64,000 bases of DNA from Heritagella_A intestinalis (GTDB lineage Bacteria; Bacillota; Clostridia; Oscillospirales; Acutalibacteraceae), in NCBI GenBank assembly GCA_904418995.1, contig CAJFQF010000011.1:1-64000 (forward strand), in the 5' to 3' direction. Position 1 is the first letter of the stretch; each line of letters opens with the position of its first letter. The notes below the pieces were generated by a model. The model had not been told where the DNA came from. It did not search any database and saw only the letters and a list, made by a program, of their open reading frames with translations. The position numbers and the translations under genes were made by a program. Shown piece after piece: positions 7,880 to 16,202 of the stretch.

Positions 7880-9649
7880 TCAAGGCTTAGCCTTGCGCGA
7901 TTTGGAAGCGGACACTGTCCGCCGTCGGACGGCGTAGGTGCGCTCGTCGGAGGCCTTGATGAAGGCGACCATGCCCCAAACGGACAGCATACTGGAACCG
8001 CCGGCGCTGATAAAGGGCAGGGTTACGCCGGTGAGGGGAATCACGTCCAGAGGCCCGAAAATGTTCAGCAGGGACTGGAATACCAGAATCCCCGCAGCAG
8101 CGCAGGCCGAAATGGAATAGAAGGTGGAGCGGCTCCGGGTCACGTCAGTGCGGGCATAGAAAATCCACAGTACCATGGACAGGGCGGTAATCACTGCCAG
8201 GAGCAGCCCCAGCTCTTCCGCCATCATGCCGAAAACCAGGTCGCTGTTGCCGGCGGCTACGTTGTGCAGGTAGCCTTCTCCCAGGCCCGTGCCGAAGAAA
8301 CCGCCGCTGGCCGTATAGGTCAAAGTGCGGCTCTGCTGATAGCCCAGGTTGTCGTTAATGTGGTCCCACACGTTCCGCCAGCCCTGGAACCGGGCCGCCG
8401 CATAGGGCCGGGCCTGCAAGAACATAAACAGCCCGATGACCACCGCCGAGCAGGACAGCACGATGGTGCGAATACTGCCGGAACGCATAAAGGAGATAAT
8501 CAAAAAGGTGATAAAAAACACGGCCGCTGAACCCAGATCCTTCATGAGCACCAGACAGCCCCCGCACAGGGCCGCCAGCACGATGAATTCCGTCAGGTTC
8601 CGGGTGGTTTGCAGCTTGTCCAACGTGGCGGCCCCGGCAAAGATAAACACAATCTTGGCCAGCTCCGAGGGCTGGATGCTGACAGGTCCGATGAAAATCC
8701 AGTTTTTAGAGCCGTTAATGGAGGTGCCGATGACCAGCGTCAGGGCCAGCAGCCCCACCGCGCACAGGGCCAGGGGCAGCCGCCATTTGGTCACCCGCTC
8801 CAAATCCCCCATGAACCAGATGAGGATGCAGAAAATCACAATGCCCCCCACCATGGCCACCAGCTGGGTCAGGGCGGTGGAAACATCGTCTCCGGCTAAG
8901 AGGAAAATGCCGATGCCGCTGAATAATAGGGCCACTGTCTCCACCTCAAAGCTCACCCGTCCCAGCCCCTTGGTGGAAAACAGGTAGAACCCGAATTCAA
9001 TCACCAGCAGCACCCCCAGCAGCGCCAGGGGGATGAGGGAAAAGGTTTGATCTTCTTCCATAGGGGCAAAGCAGCACTGGATGGCCATGAGTACATGGAT
9101 CAGGGCTGTGAGAAGCAGGGTGCCAAAGGGGGAAGCCGCCCGGCCGCTGCCGCTGAAGGAGAACCGGCGTTTTTTCACATCGGACTCCATGGCCGGCTGC
9201 AGGCGCAGGGTGGAGCTTCCCATGGCGATGGTGTCCCCGGGGAACACCTGGGCGCGGCGGGTGGGTTTGAGCCGTTTGCCGTTGAGGGAGGTGCCCGCCT
9301 TGGAGTTGGTGTCAATGATAAACCAGCCCTGCTCCCGGCGCATGAGCACCGCGTGGTCCCGGGACATGGTGGCGTCCGGCAGGGAAATATCGCAGCTCTT
9401 GCTGCGGCCGATGGAGTTTTCCCAGTAGAGCACCGGAATCCGGGTGTGGGAAGAAATGTCCTCCAAAATCATCACCGGCGCCTCCGGCCGGCGGCCCAGC
9501 TTCACCGAGCGGTAGCATTTTACAATGACCACCAGGGCCAGTACCGGCACCAGGATCCGCAGGATATAGAGGAACATGTATTGGGCCTGATGGCCCATGG
9601 AGCCGAAAAATTGGCCAATGGTATCCAGAAACGAGGAAAGTTCCGGCAT
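7880..9649 (-). CDS. FHA domain - FtsW/RodA/SpoVE fusion (peptidoglycan glycosyltransferase)
   Basis: 589-aa fusion. Residues about 23-44 form a membrane segment; 60-150 form a forkhead-associated domain (GRSKSCDISL, MSRDH, and NSKAGTSLNGKRL), which in known proteins binds phosphothreonine; from about 170 on there are ten or so transmembrane segments of the SEDS family, ending with the signature LPFISAGGSSML. SEDS proteins polymerise glycan strands with a class B PBP, and the next gene downstream on this strand is one. Start ATG follows AAGGAGA. The fusion suggests control by a Ser/Thr kinase such as PrkC. Oddity: the last 15 or so residues (TVSASKSRKAKP) and the stop are encoded by a copy of the gene-3'-end hairpin repeat (palindrome 7908-7922). 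Confidence 0.93.
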   Translation of the reverse strand: MPELSSFLDTIGQFFGSMGHQAQYMFLYILRILVPVLALVVIVKCYRSVKLGRRPEAPVMILEDISSHTRIPVLYWENSIGRSKSCDISLPDATMSRDHAVLMRREQGWFIIDTNSKAGTSLNGKRLKPTRRAQVFPGDTIAMGSSTLRLQPAMESDVKKRRFSFSGSGRAASPFGTLLLTALIHVLMAIQCCFAPMEEDQTFSLIPLALLGVLLVIEFGFYLFSTKGLGRVSFEVETVALLFSGIGIFLLAGDDVSTALTQLVAMVGGIVIFCILIWFMGDLERVTKWRLPLALCAVGLLALTLVIGTSINGSKNWIFIGPVSIQPSELAKIVFIFAGAATLDKLQTTRNLTEFIVLAALCGGCLVLMKDLGSAAVFFITFLIISFMRSGSIRTIVLSCSAVVIGLFMFLQARPYAAARFQGWRNVWDHINDNLGYQQSRTLTYTASGGFFGTGLGEGYLHNVAAGNSDLVFGMMAEELGLLLAVITALSMVLWIFYARTDVTRSRSTFYSISACAAAGILVFQSLLNIFGPLDVIPLTGVTLPFISAGGSSMLSVWGMVAFIKASDERTYAVRRRTVSASKSRKAKP

Positions 9650-9852
9650 AGCTTCATCTCCTTTTGTCCGGCCGGGCCTGGCCGGATGAATCTGATGCTA
9701 TTATACCATGACTTGGCCGGGATGGTGTAACTTTTTTGCAAAGCTTACAGAATTGCAAGTTCCCCACCGGGCTTTCCTGAAATTTTAGTTTCTGTTTTGC
9801 AAAGAGTTGTCACAAAACGTTTGTAAAATTCATGTAAAACATTTAATCTTTA

Positions 9853-9881
9853 TTGATATTTTTACAAATTAGATGTATGCT
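9853..9881 (+). promoter_or_regulatory. Sigma-A type promoter for the 9955 gene
   Basis: TTGATA (9853-9858), a 17-base spacer, and TATGCT (9876-9881) lie in an AT-rich stretch about 75 bases upstream of the start codon. No other promoter of this quality is seen nearby. Confidence 0.55.
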
Positions 9882-9954
9882 GAATACAGATAGCCAACAA
9901 AACAGGACCCATATAAGCATTTTGGAAAGTCTGCTGATGAGGGAGGGCTTTAAA

Positions 9955-10767
9955 ATGAAAAAGATCATTGCATGGCTGCTGGGTTGTGTGCTCCTGTGTA
10001 TGGGTGGCTTTGCGGCCTTGGCGGCCGCCTCCGATTCCCTGACAGATTCCCCGGAATACGGCGAAATCCAAAAGACCTTTTCGGAAATCAGCCAAATGGA
10101 GGAGAACTGCAAGGAATCCTTTGGCAAGAGCGAGAACAACGTGGAGAAGTACCAGCAGTTATCCTTTGCGCCGGAATTGGCCTATCCCGTATACGACTGT
10201 TCCCTTCCTGCGGATGAAATGCAGGAAGGTTTCTCCCGGTTGGAGGAGTACGGCTGGGAAGTGCCCGTCCGCAATGGGAATGGGGAGATTGTGGTGGTGG
10301 CTTCTGTGAAAAAGCTGGATGGAAAGTGGGAACTGGTTTCCTATGGACAGGCGGAAGAAGCGGAGATACAGGCGCTTTCCGGCAATGGGGCAGAAAAACA
10401 GCTAAAAAGGGAACGTTTCCTGGAAAAAGCAGAGGTTTCTGCCAGAAAAATCATTTCCCTGGACCGCTACGATGTAACCGCCGCCTATTTGGAGACCTCT
10501 GCGGGGGACTATATCGTGCCTGTGACCACCTCGGCCATGGCCCCGAACATTGAGGCTTCTGCGGTGTATACGGCGGATGAATTCGTGGAATTGCTCCACG
10601 CCGGCGGGGAGACCACAGGGGTAAATGAAAATGCCGGCTCTCCCGAAAGTGCGGAAGCATGGCTTTGGAATACGGAAACCGTGGTATTGTGCGCCGTTCT
10701 GGCGGGCTTGCTTTTCGCTTTGGCCTTTGCAGCTTTTTGGAGAATCAAAAAGCGGAAGATGGGCTAA
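9955..10767 (+). CDS. Secreted, C-terminally membrane-anchored protein of unknown function
   Basis: 270 aa from ATG 9955 (after GAGGGAGGG, seven bases). A signal peptide (MKKIIAWLLGCVLLCMGGFAALAAA) is followed by an extracellular region of about 200 residues and a C-terminal transmembrane helix (about 243-263) ending in the stop-transfer RIKKRKMG. I do not recognise a domain. The anchor lacks any LPxTG-like motif, so it is held by the helix and not by sortase. Single-gene unit with its own promoter and terminator. Confidence 0.8.
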   Translation: MKKIIAWLLGCVLLCMGGFAALAAASDSLTDSPEYGEIQKTFSEISQMEENCKESFGKSENNVEKYQQLSFAPELAYPVYDCSLPADEMQEGFSRLEEYGWEVPVRNGNGEIVVVASVKKLDGKWELVSYGQAEEAEIQALSGNGAEKQLKRERFLEKAEVSARKIISLDRYDVTAAYLETSAGDYIVPVTTSAMAPNIEASAVYTADEFVELLHAGGETTGVNENAGSPESAEAWLWNTETVVLCAVLAGLLFALAFAAFWRIKKRKMG

Positions 10768-10791
10768 GCTTTATTTTGATTGGAAACCCAG

Positions 10792-10837
10792 AAACATCCT
10801 TCCTTCTTTTGAATAGAGGGGAAGGATGTTTTGTTTT
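10792..10837 (+). terminator. Rho-independent terminator
   Basis: Inverted repeat AACATCCTTCC/GGAAGGATGTT followed by TTTGTTTT, just after the 9955-10767 gene. Confidence 0.85.
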
Positions 10838-10872
10838 GCCCTGTTTCCTTCTTAACAAATGGTTATCATATG

Positions 10873-10901
10873 TTGACACTTATATTGAGGTATGGTAAGC
10901 T
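10873..10901 (+). promoter_or_regulatory. Sigma-A type promoter for the zinc-ribbon gene
   Basis: Perfect TTGACA (10873-10878), 17-base spacer, TAAGCT (10896-10901), about 50 bases before the start codon at 10952. Confidence 0.65.
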
Positions 10902-10951
10902 ATTACAGAGCGTTTTTATTGATTTTCTACATAGCGCGAAGGAGTGAGAAC

Positions 10952-11641
10952 ATGGCAAATTTCTGTAAAAAATGCGGCCGCCCCCTGGAAAACGGGCGCT
11001 GCCCGGTGTGCGACCCGGTGTCGAATAACCCGTATGCACAGCCGGCGCCGCCGGTAGATTTCAACCAAGGCTCGGGTTCCGCATTCCTGGGAGGGCTGGA
11101 GCAGGATTTCCGCTCTTTGAGCCAGTCCCGGGATGTATTCCGGCTGATCCCCGCCGCAGCCTTCGGCGTGCTGGCGCTGGTGACGCTGCTGAGCCTGGCG
11201 ATGTCCTTCCTGCCGGAGATCCCCTATGGTTTGGCTATGGCGGTAAGATGGATTCAGCTGCTGGCCTTCCTGGCGGTGGGAGCAGGCGCAGTTGGGCTTT
11301 TCAAGGGAGATTCCCAGAGCGGCGCCGGCCTTTTGCAGGGAGTTATCTGCGCCCTGCTGGGGTTCAGTGGGCTTCTCAACCTGCTGGGAATAGTATCCTA
11401 TGGGTTTACCACCTACAATTTCCTCCCGCCCTGTCTGTTCCTGCTGATGCTGGGGCTGGGAACAGCGGAAAAAGACCGGATCTGGCGTATGCTCTATTAT
11501 GTGGGCGCGGGGCTTCTGGCCCTTTCCATGCTGCTGTCGATCTTTACCAACAGCAATGTGCTGCACTATATTTTCCTGTTTTACTGCGCCCTGTGCGCTG
11601 GTATTTCATTTGTAAGATCCGCTGCCAAAACGGCGGCATAA
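10952..11641 (+). CDS. Zinc-ribbon membrane protein
   Basis: 229 aa from ATG 10952, preceded by AAGGAGTGA; the upstream in-frame start is rejected for lack of a ribosome-binding site. Residues 1-20 form a short zinc ribbon with two CxxC pairs (FCKKCG and CPVC). After a Pro-rich linker come four or five transmembrane helices (about 68-225). Such N-terminal zinc ribbons on small membrane proteins are common in Clostridia and have no settled function. It is followed after 23 bases by a second zinc-ribbon gene, likely the same transcript. Confidence 0.8.
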   Translation: MANFCKKCGRPLENGRCPVCDPVSNNPYAQPAPPVDFNQGSGSAFLGGLEQDFRSLSQSRDVFRLIPAAAFGVLALVTLLSLAMSFLPEIPYGLAMAVRWIQLLAFLAVGAGAVGLFKGDSQSGAGLLQGVICALLGFSGLLNLLGIVSYGFTTYNFLPPCLFLLMLGLGTAEKDRIWRMLYYVGAGLLALSMLLSIFTNSNVLHYIFLFYCALCAGISFVRSAAKTAA

Positions 11642-11664
11642 ATGCTTAAGGAGGTCCTGTTATC

Positions 11665-12390
11665 ATGGCTTTTTGTGAAGAATGCGGCAGCCGTATCCCT
11701 GACGGCGCCATCCAATGCCCCGCCTGCGGCGCCCGTGTAAAGGAGCCCGGCAATCCTGCCCCGACCCCTCCCACACCCCCCGCGCCTTCCGCAACGTCCT
11801 TTACGCCCCCCACGCCGCCCCGTCCGGCGCCGGCCCAGGGGCCCAAGCTGATTCTGGCGGAAAATGAAAAGGTGGTGCGGCAGTACCAGTGCAGCGACAT
11901 CAAGCGGCCCCGCTGCTCCGGTTATCTCATCGTCACCAACAAGCGGCTGCTGTTCCAGGGCAAGGGCACTACCAGCCGGATTTCCAAGGAAGTGGTGCTG
12001 GATTCCGTCTCCGGCCTGGACTGCTATTACGGCATGAACATCAACATCCCGGGAATTATCCTGGGTGTGTTGCTGGCCCTGTGCAGCTTTATGCTCTTTG
12101 GCGCCGGCAGCCAGATGATTTTCCCCGGCCTGATTGTGCTGGCCCTGGGCGTGCTCCTGGTGGTGAGCAGCTTCCAGAAGAGCTTCTGCCTGTCGGTGTA
12201 TTCCTCTAAGGCCAACGGTTCCCCCATCACCGTGGGCACAGGCCCCAAGACCCTGGCCGGCAACGGCGCCCTCTACACCCTGGCCAGCGCCCCTACCCCC
12301 GACACGGACCGGATGCTGGATGAGCTGGGCGCCCTGGTGCAGGATCTCCAGACCCTGGGCGACCACGCTATAGAAAAGTGGAGCAAGTAA
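11665..12390 (+). CDS. Zinc-ribbon protein with a PH-like domain and membrane segments
   Basis: 241 aa; ATG follows AAGGAGG. Residues 1-22 are a zinc ribbon (FCEECG, CPACG), then a Pro/Thr-rich linker (28-60), then a stretch that reads like a bacterial pleckstrin-homology strand set (ENEKVVRQYQC, GYLIVTNKRLLFQGKG, SKEVVLDSVSGL) interrupted by two transmembrane helices (about 126-170). The YLIVTNKRLLF block is typical of bacterial PH proteins that sit at the membrane. Co-transcribed with the preceding zinc-ribbon gene and closed by the terminator at 12422-12458. Confidence 0.78.
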   Translation: MAFCEECGSRIPDGAIQCPACGARVKEPGNPAPTPPTPPAPSATSFTPPTPPRPAPAQGPKLILAENEKVVRQYQCSDIKRPRCSGYLIVTNKRLLFQGKGTTSRISKEVVLDSVSGLDCYYGMNINIPGIILGVLLALCSFMLFGAGSQMIFPGLIVLALGVLLVVSSFQKSFCLSVYSSKANGSPITVGTGPKTLAGNGALYTLASAPTPDTDRMLDELGALVQDLQTLGDHAIEKWSK

Positions 12391-12421
12391 AGGCCGCTCC
12401 ATTGGAATTTACCTTACACAA

Positions 12422-12458
12422 GGCGGCTGTGCGTCAGGCATAGCCGCCCTGTTTTTTA
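12422..12458 (+). terminator. Rho-independent terminator
   Basis: Stem GGCGGCT/AGCCGCC followed by CTGTTTTTTAT. It separates the zinc-ribbon pair from the operon starting at 12474, whose ribosome-binding site lies immediately after it. Confidence 0.8.
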
Positions 12459-12473
12459 TCAGGAGGTTTTGTT

Positions 12474-12779
12474 ATGCTGCTTTCTTCCCTTTCCGTCCAG
12501 CTCATTACCCGGGAGCTGGCCGCCCCTGCCCAGGGATGGGCCTGGGCCTGGCGTATCCAGAACGAATATCCCGCCCCTCTCCGGGAGGCTGCCGAGGCCT
12601 GGGCGGAAAACCGCCCCCTGCCCAATCCCCAGGCCGGCGGGCGCACGCTGGAGGAAGTCATGGCTGCCACCGGGGCCTCGGCCCCCCAGGCCTTGGAGCT
12701 CCTCTATGTGCTGGAGAAAAGCCCTGCTGACGGCTTGACCCTGCTGGCCCGCTGCACCCGCCGGGACCGGCTCCGCTGA
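12474..12779 (+). CDS. Small protein heading the metalloprotein/ATPase operon, unknown function
   Basis: 101 aa with a very strong AGGAGG site seven bases before ATG 12474. Predicted mostly helical; the C-terminal half (TLEEVMAATGASAPQALELLYVLEKSP) reads like a small helical bundle or winged-helix-like adaptor. No signal peptide, no Cys pairs. It ends 10 bases before the HExxH gene, so the two are surely co-transcribed. An adaptor, chaperone or immunity role would fit the layout, but no motif proves any of these. I do not recognise the family. Confidence 0.7.
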   Translation: MLLSSLSVQLITRELAAPAQGWAWAWRIQNEYPAPLREAAEAWAENRPLPNPQAGGRTLEEVMAATGASAPQALELLYVLEKSPADGLTLLARCTRRDRLR

Positions 12780-12789
12780 GGGATAAGCC

Positions 12790-14880
12790 ATGGGATGGTT
12801 TCAAAATATCTTTCACCCAGAACAGGCCCAGCGGCAGCAGCTGTTTTCCTCCTTTGACCACAGCGTGATGGGGAAACTTTCCCCGGAGCAGCAGGCCGCC
12901 AACCGGGGCCAGCTCCACGACCTCTTTGCCGCCAACACCTGGGACAGCCTGGATTTGGATACTAAAAAACAGGCGGTGCAGGCCCTGGAAAACGACTTTG
13001 CCTTCCAGCAGGGAAGGCCGGCCAAAACCGTGGAGGTGACGCCCCTGGAGGACGGCCTTTACGGGGGATGGAATGCGGAGCGGGACACTATCCGGCTCAA
13101 CGAAAACCTGCTGAAAAGCGGTTCCCTGTACACCTCCCCGGACGCCCAGCCCATGCCCGACGCCAATATGCAGATTTTCGACACCGTGGCCCACGAGGGA
13201 TACCACGCCTACCAGAGCTATGCCCTGGAGCACCCGGAGGTTCACGAGGACAAGGGGCAGCTCCGGGAATGGGCCCTCAATGAAGGGAAGTATTACGGCA
13301 ATGGGGACCGGTATCTCATCCAGCCCCAGGAGCGGGACGCCTGGCAGTACGGCTACAACGCTACGACAGAGGCCTTCCGGGGGATTGAAGCCCGCAACGG
13401 CCCTGAGCCTGCCGAAACCAAGGCGGAATATGAGAATACCGCCCTGTCCAGCTCCTACCACGCCGCTCTGGCCCGGGAACAGCGCCGGGACCCCCAGGTG
13501 CTCCAGACCATGGAGCAGGAAATGGAGGCGGGCTGTCAGGCCAAGGGGATCCCCTACGAGTTCGGCCCCAAAAACCAGATTCTCCAAAACGGCCCCCTGC
13601 CCCAGAACCAGGGGGTGCAGCAGGGGCAGGCGCCCCCGGAACCCGGCGACCGGATGCGGGAAGAGCAGGCCGAGAGTGAGAAGCAAGACTTTTCCATGGA
13701 CGAAATGGCCCAGGCCCCGGCGGAGGAAGCCACGCAGGCGGAGGGCCAGGAGCAGGAATCCACAGAAGAGCAGTCCAATGTGGAAAATCAAGAGCAGGCC
13801 GAGGGCGAGAACCAGGACTTCTCCATGGATGAAATGGCGCAGGCCCCGGCGGAGGAAGCGTCTCAGGCGAAGGGCCAAGAGCAGGAATCCACAGAAGAAC
13901 AGACGAATGTGGAAAACCAGGAGCAGGCGGAAAGCGAGAACCAGGACTTCTCCATGGATGAAATGGCCCAGGCCCCCGCAGAGGAAGCCACGCAGGCCGA
14001 GGGCCAGGAGCAGAATTCCACGGAAGAACAGTCTAATGTGGAAAACCAGGAGCAGGCTGAGAGTGAGAACCAGGACTTCTCCATGGACGAAATGGCGGAG
14101 GAAGCCACGCAGGCCGAGGGCCAGGAGCAGAATTCCACGGAAGAACAGTCCAATGTGGAAAACCAGGAGCAGGCCGAGAGTGAGAACCAGGATTTCTCCA
14201 TGGACGAAATGGCCCAGGCCCCGGCAGAAGAAGCGTCTCAGGCGAAGGGCCAAGAGCAGAATTCCACAGAAGAGCAGTCCAACGCGGAAAACCAGGAGCA
14301 GGCTGAGAGTAAGAACCAGGACTTCTCCATGGATGAAATGACCCAGGCCCCGGCGGAAGAAGCCACGCAGGCCGAGGGCCAAGAGCAGGAATCCACAGAA
14401 GAGCAGTCCAACGCGGAAAACCAGGAGCAGGCGGAAAGCGAGAACCAGGATTTCTCCATGGACGAAATGACAGAGGCCCCGGCAGAGGAAGCCACGCAGG
14501 CGGAGGGCCAGGAGCAGGAATCCACGGAAAACCAGGAGCAAACGGAGAGTGAAAAACAGGATTTCTCCATGGATGAAATGGCCCAGGCCCCGGCAGAGGA
14601 AGCCACGCAGGCGGAGGGCCAAGAGCAGAATTCCACGGAAGAGCAGACTAACGTGGAAAACCAGGAGCAGGCGGAGAGCGAGAACCAGGACTTCTCCATG
14701 GATGAAATGACCCAGGCCCCGGCGGAGGAAAACGCCCAGGAGGAAGGGTTTTCCATGGACCAAATGGCCGACCAGGCCCCCACGGCAGAGGAATCCCAGG
14801 GGGAGGAGAACGCCCCGGCCCAGGACCATACCGAAGAACAGGGGAGCTCTGAGGACGAATCCCAAGGCTATTCCTATTGA
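12790..14880 (+). CDS. HExxH zinc-metalloprotein with a C-terminal tail of ten 43-residue acidic repeats
   Basis: 696 aa. Residues 1-280 form a globular domain with a zincin motif, HEGYH at 135-139, and a likely third ligand in QERDAWQYG (Glu181). From about residue 290 to 690 the protein is low-complexity: a 43-residue unit built on DFSMDEM, APAEEATQAEGQEQ and STEEQSNVENQEQ occurs nine times and decays in a tenth copy (FSMDQMADQ). Copies four and seven are shortened. The tail is strongly acidic and should be disordered. There is no signal peptide or membrane segment, so it is made in the cytosol. Next gene, 17 bases on, is a VirD4-like ATPase. Peptidase activity is inferred from the motif only; substrate unknown. 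Confidence 0.85.
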   Translation: MGWFQNIFHPEQAQRQQLFSSFDHSVMGKLSPEQQAANRGQLHDLFAANTWDSLDLDTKKQAVQALENDFAFQQGRPAKTVEVTPLEDGLYGGWNAERDTIRLNENLLKSGSLYTSPDAQPMPDANMQIFDTVAHEGYHAYQSYALEHPEVHEDKGQLREWALNEGKYYGNGDRYLIQPQERDAWQYGYNATTEAFRGIEARNGPEPAETKAEYENTALSSSYHAALAREQRRDPQVLQTMEQEMEAGCQAKGIPYEFGPKNQILQNGPLPQNQGVQQGQAPPEPGDRMREEQAESEKQDFSMDEMAQAPAEEATQAEGQEQESTEEQSNVENQEQAEGENQDFSMDEMAQAPAEEASQAKGQEQESTEEQTNVENQEQAESENQDFSMDEMAQAPAEEATQAEGQEQNSTEEQSNVENQEQAESENQDFSMDEMAEEATQAEGQEQNSTEEQSNVENQEQAESENQDFSMDEMAQAPAEEASQAKGQEQNSTEEQSNAENQEQAESKNQDFSMDEMTQAPAEEATQAEGQEQESTEEQSNAENQEQAESENQDFSMDEMTEAPAEEATQAEGQEQESTENQEQTESEKQDFSMDEMAQAPAEEATQAEGQEQNSTEEQTNVENQEQAESENQDFSMDEMTQAPAEENAQEEGFSMDQMADQAPTAEESQGEENAPAQDHTEEQGSSEDESQGYSY
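13670..14745 (+). repeat. 129-bp in-frame tandem repeat (about 8-9 copies)
   Basis: Direct repeats inside the metalloprotein gene, each 129 bp (43 codons), beginning at GACTTYTCCATGGAYGAAATG. Copies differ by synonymous and a few missense changes, and two copies carry in-frame deletions, which is what unequal crossing-over or slippage between repeats would give. Confidence 0.9.
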
Positions 14881-14897
14881 GACAGAGGAGGTTCATT

Positions 14898-16202
14898 ATG
14901 ATACAGAATTATTCCCAGGAAGTCTTTTCCGGAAACCGGCTCTTTGATACCTGCCAGTATCAGGAGGACGACCCCCACTTTTTCCTCATGGGCCACAGCG
15001 CCCAGGGGGAACCCATGCGCATCCCCGTGGGAGAGCAGATGCTTTCCCGGCACCTGCTGCTGTTGGGGGGCATCGGTACCGGCAAATCCAACGCCTTTCA
15101 TTTTCTCATCCGCAATGTGCGCAGCAGCCTCACTGACCGGGATGTAGCGATTATCTTCGATACCAAGGGGGATTTTTACCGGGAGTTCTATCAGCCCGGG
15201 GATGTGGTCATCAGCAACGACAGCCGGGCCAGCGGCGGCAGCGGCCCCGACTACTGGAACCTGTTTGGAGAAATCTCCATTGACGACCGGATCGAGGAGA
15301 ATATTCTGGAAATTGCCAAGAGCTTTTTCTCGGAAAAGCTGGCCCACACCACCCAGCCCTTTTTCCCCAACGCCGCCAAGGATTTGTTCGGGGCCCTGCT
15401 TCTCCACATGGTCCGTTCCGACCAGTTCAAAGAGGTGCGCAACAACCAGGCCCTGCGGGCTGCCTTTGACACCTTCTCCGTTTCCGCTATGAAGAAAATC
15501 CTCCAGTCCCACCAGGATTTAAAGGCCATGACCTCCTATATTGAGGACGAAAAATCCGGCCAGACCCTGGGCGTAGTGGCGGAGCTCCAGCAGATGGTGC
15601 GGGAAATCTTCGTGGGCAACTTCCGGAAAAAGGGGAGCCTGTCCATGCGCCAGCTGGTGCGGCAGAAGGGGGGACGGGTGATTTTTGTGGAGTACGATCT
15701 GGGCATCGGCGCCATGCTCACCCCGGTATACCGGCTGCTCATTGATTTGGCCGTCAAGGAGGCATTGTGCCGCACCTCCAACGAGGGGAGCGTCTATTTC
15801 TTCATTGATGAGTTCCGCCTGCTGCCCCATTTGGAGCACATTGACGACGGCGTCAACTTCGGCCGCAGCCTGGGAGCCAAATTCTTTGTGGGCATCCAGA
15901 ATATCGACCAGATTGCCGCCGCCTATGGCCAGGACATGGCCCACAGCATCCTGTCCGGCTTTGGCACCACCCTGGCCTTCCGGGTCAACGACGCCGGTTC
16001 CCGGGAATACATCAAGGGGCTTTTCGGTCGGAATATCAAATTGCAGACCTACCTGTCCGCTGTCCAGAACCGGGGCGTTTCCGAGCAGATTCGGGAGGGC
16101 TTTGTGGTGGAGGACGAGGACATCACCAACCTGCCGGTAGGCCAGGCCATTATAGGGGCCCCGGGCTGCCAGCCCTTCCGCTTCCAATTCAAGAAATATT
16201 GA
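14898..16202 (+). CDS. VirD4/TraD-like (type IV coupling protein family) ATPase lacking membrane segments
   Basis: 434 aa from ATG 14898 after GAGGAGG. Seen: Walker A GGIGTGKS (57-64), the family block IIFDTKGDFYREFY (85-98), Walker B VYFFIDEF (Asp304/Glu305) and the sensor-like VGIQNIDQI. This matches the nucleotide-binding core of T4SS coupling proteins, which pump DNA or protein into a secretion channel. It lacks the N-terminal transmembrane anchor usual for VirD4, so it is either soluble or docks through a partner. No relaxase, VirB4 or other mating-channel gene is nearby. It is the third gene of the operon with the HExxH repeat protein, its most likely partner. Its stop codon abuts a 17-nt palindrome of the 3'-end hairpin family. 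Confidence 0.85.
   Translation: MIQNYSQEVFSGNRLFDTCQYQEDDPHFFLMGHSAQGEPMRIPVGEQMLSRHLLLLGGIGTGKSNAFHFLIRNVRSSLTDRDVAIIFDTKGDFYREFYQPGDVVISNDSRASGGSGPDYWNLFGEISIDDRIEENILEIAKSFFSEKLAHTTQPFFPNAAKDLFGALLLHMVRSDQFKEVRNNQALRAAFDTFSVSAMKKILQSHQDLKAMTSYIEDEKSGQTLGVVAELQQMVREIFVGNFRKKGSLSMRQLVRQKGGRVIFVEYDLGIGAMLTPVYRLLIDLAVKEALCRTSNEGSVYFFIDEFRLLPHLEHIDDGVNFGRSLGAKFFVGIQNIDQIAAAYGQDMAHSILSGFGTTLAFRVNDAGSREYIKGLFGRNIKLQTYLSAVQNRGVSEQIREGFVVEDEDITNLPVGQAIIGAPGCQPFRFQFKKY

Noticed and set aside
13670..14745. Collagen- or silk-like structural repeat
   Set aside because: The unit is acidic and Gln-rich with a fixed DFSMDEM motif, not a Gly-X-Y or Ala/Gly pattern.
14898..16202. HerA/FtsK-type DNA pump
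   Set aside because: The block after Walker A (IIFDTKGDFYREFY) and the VGIQNIDQI sensor fit VirD4/TraD better; there is no FtsK gamma or HAS-barrel region. Kept only as a remote alternative.
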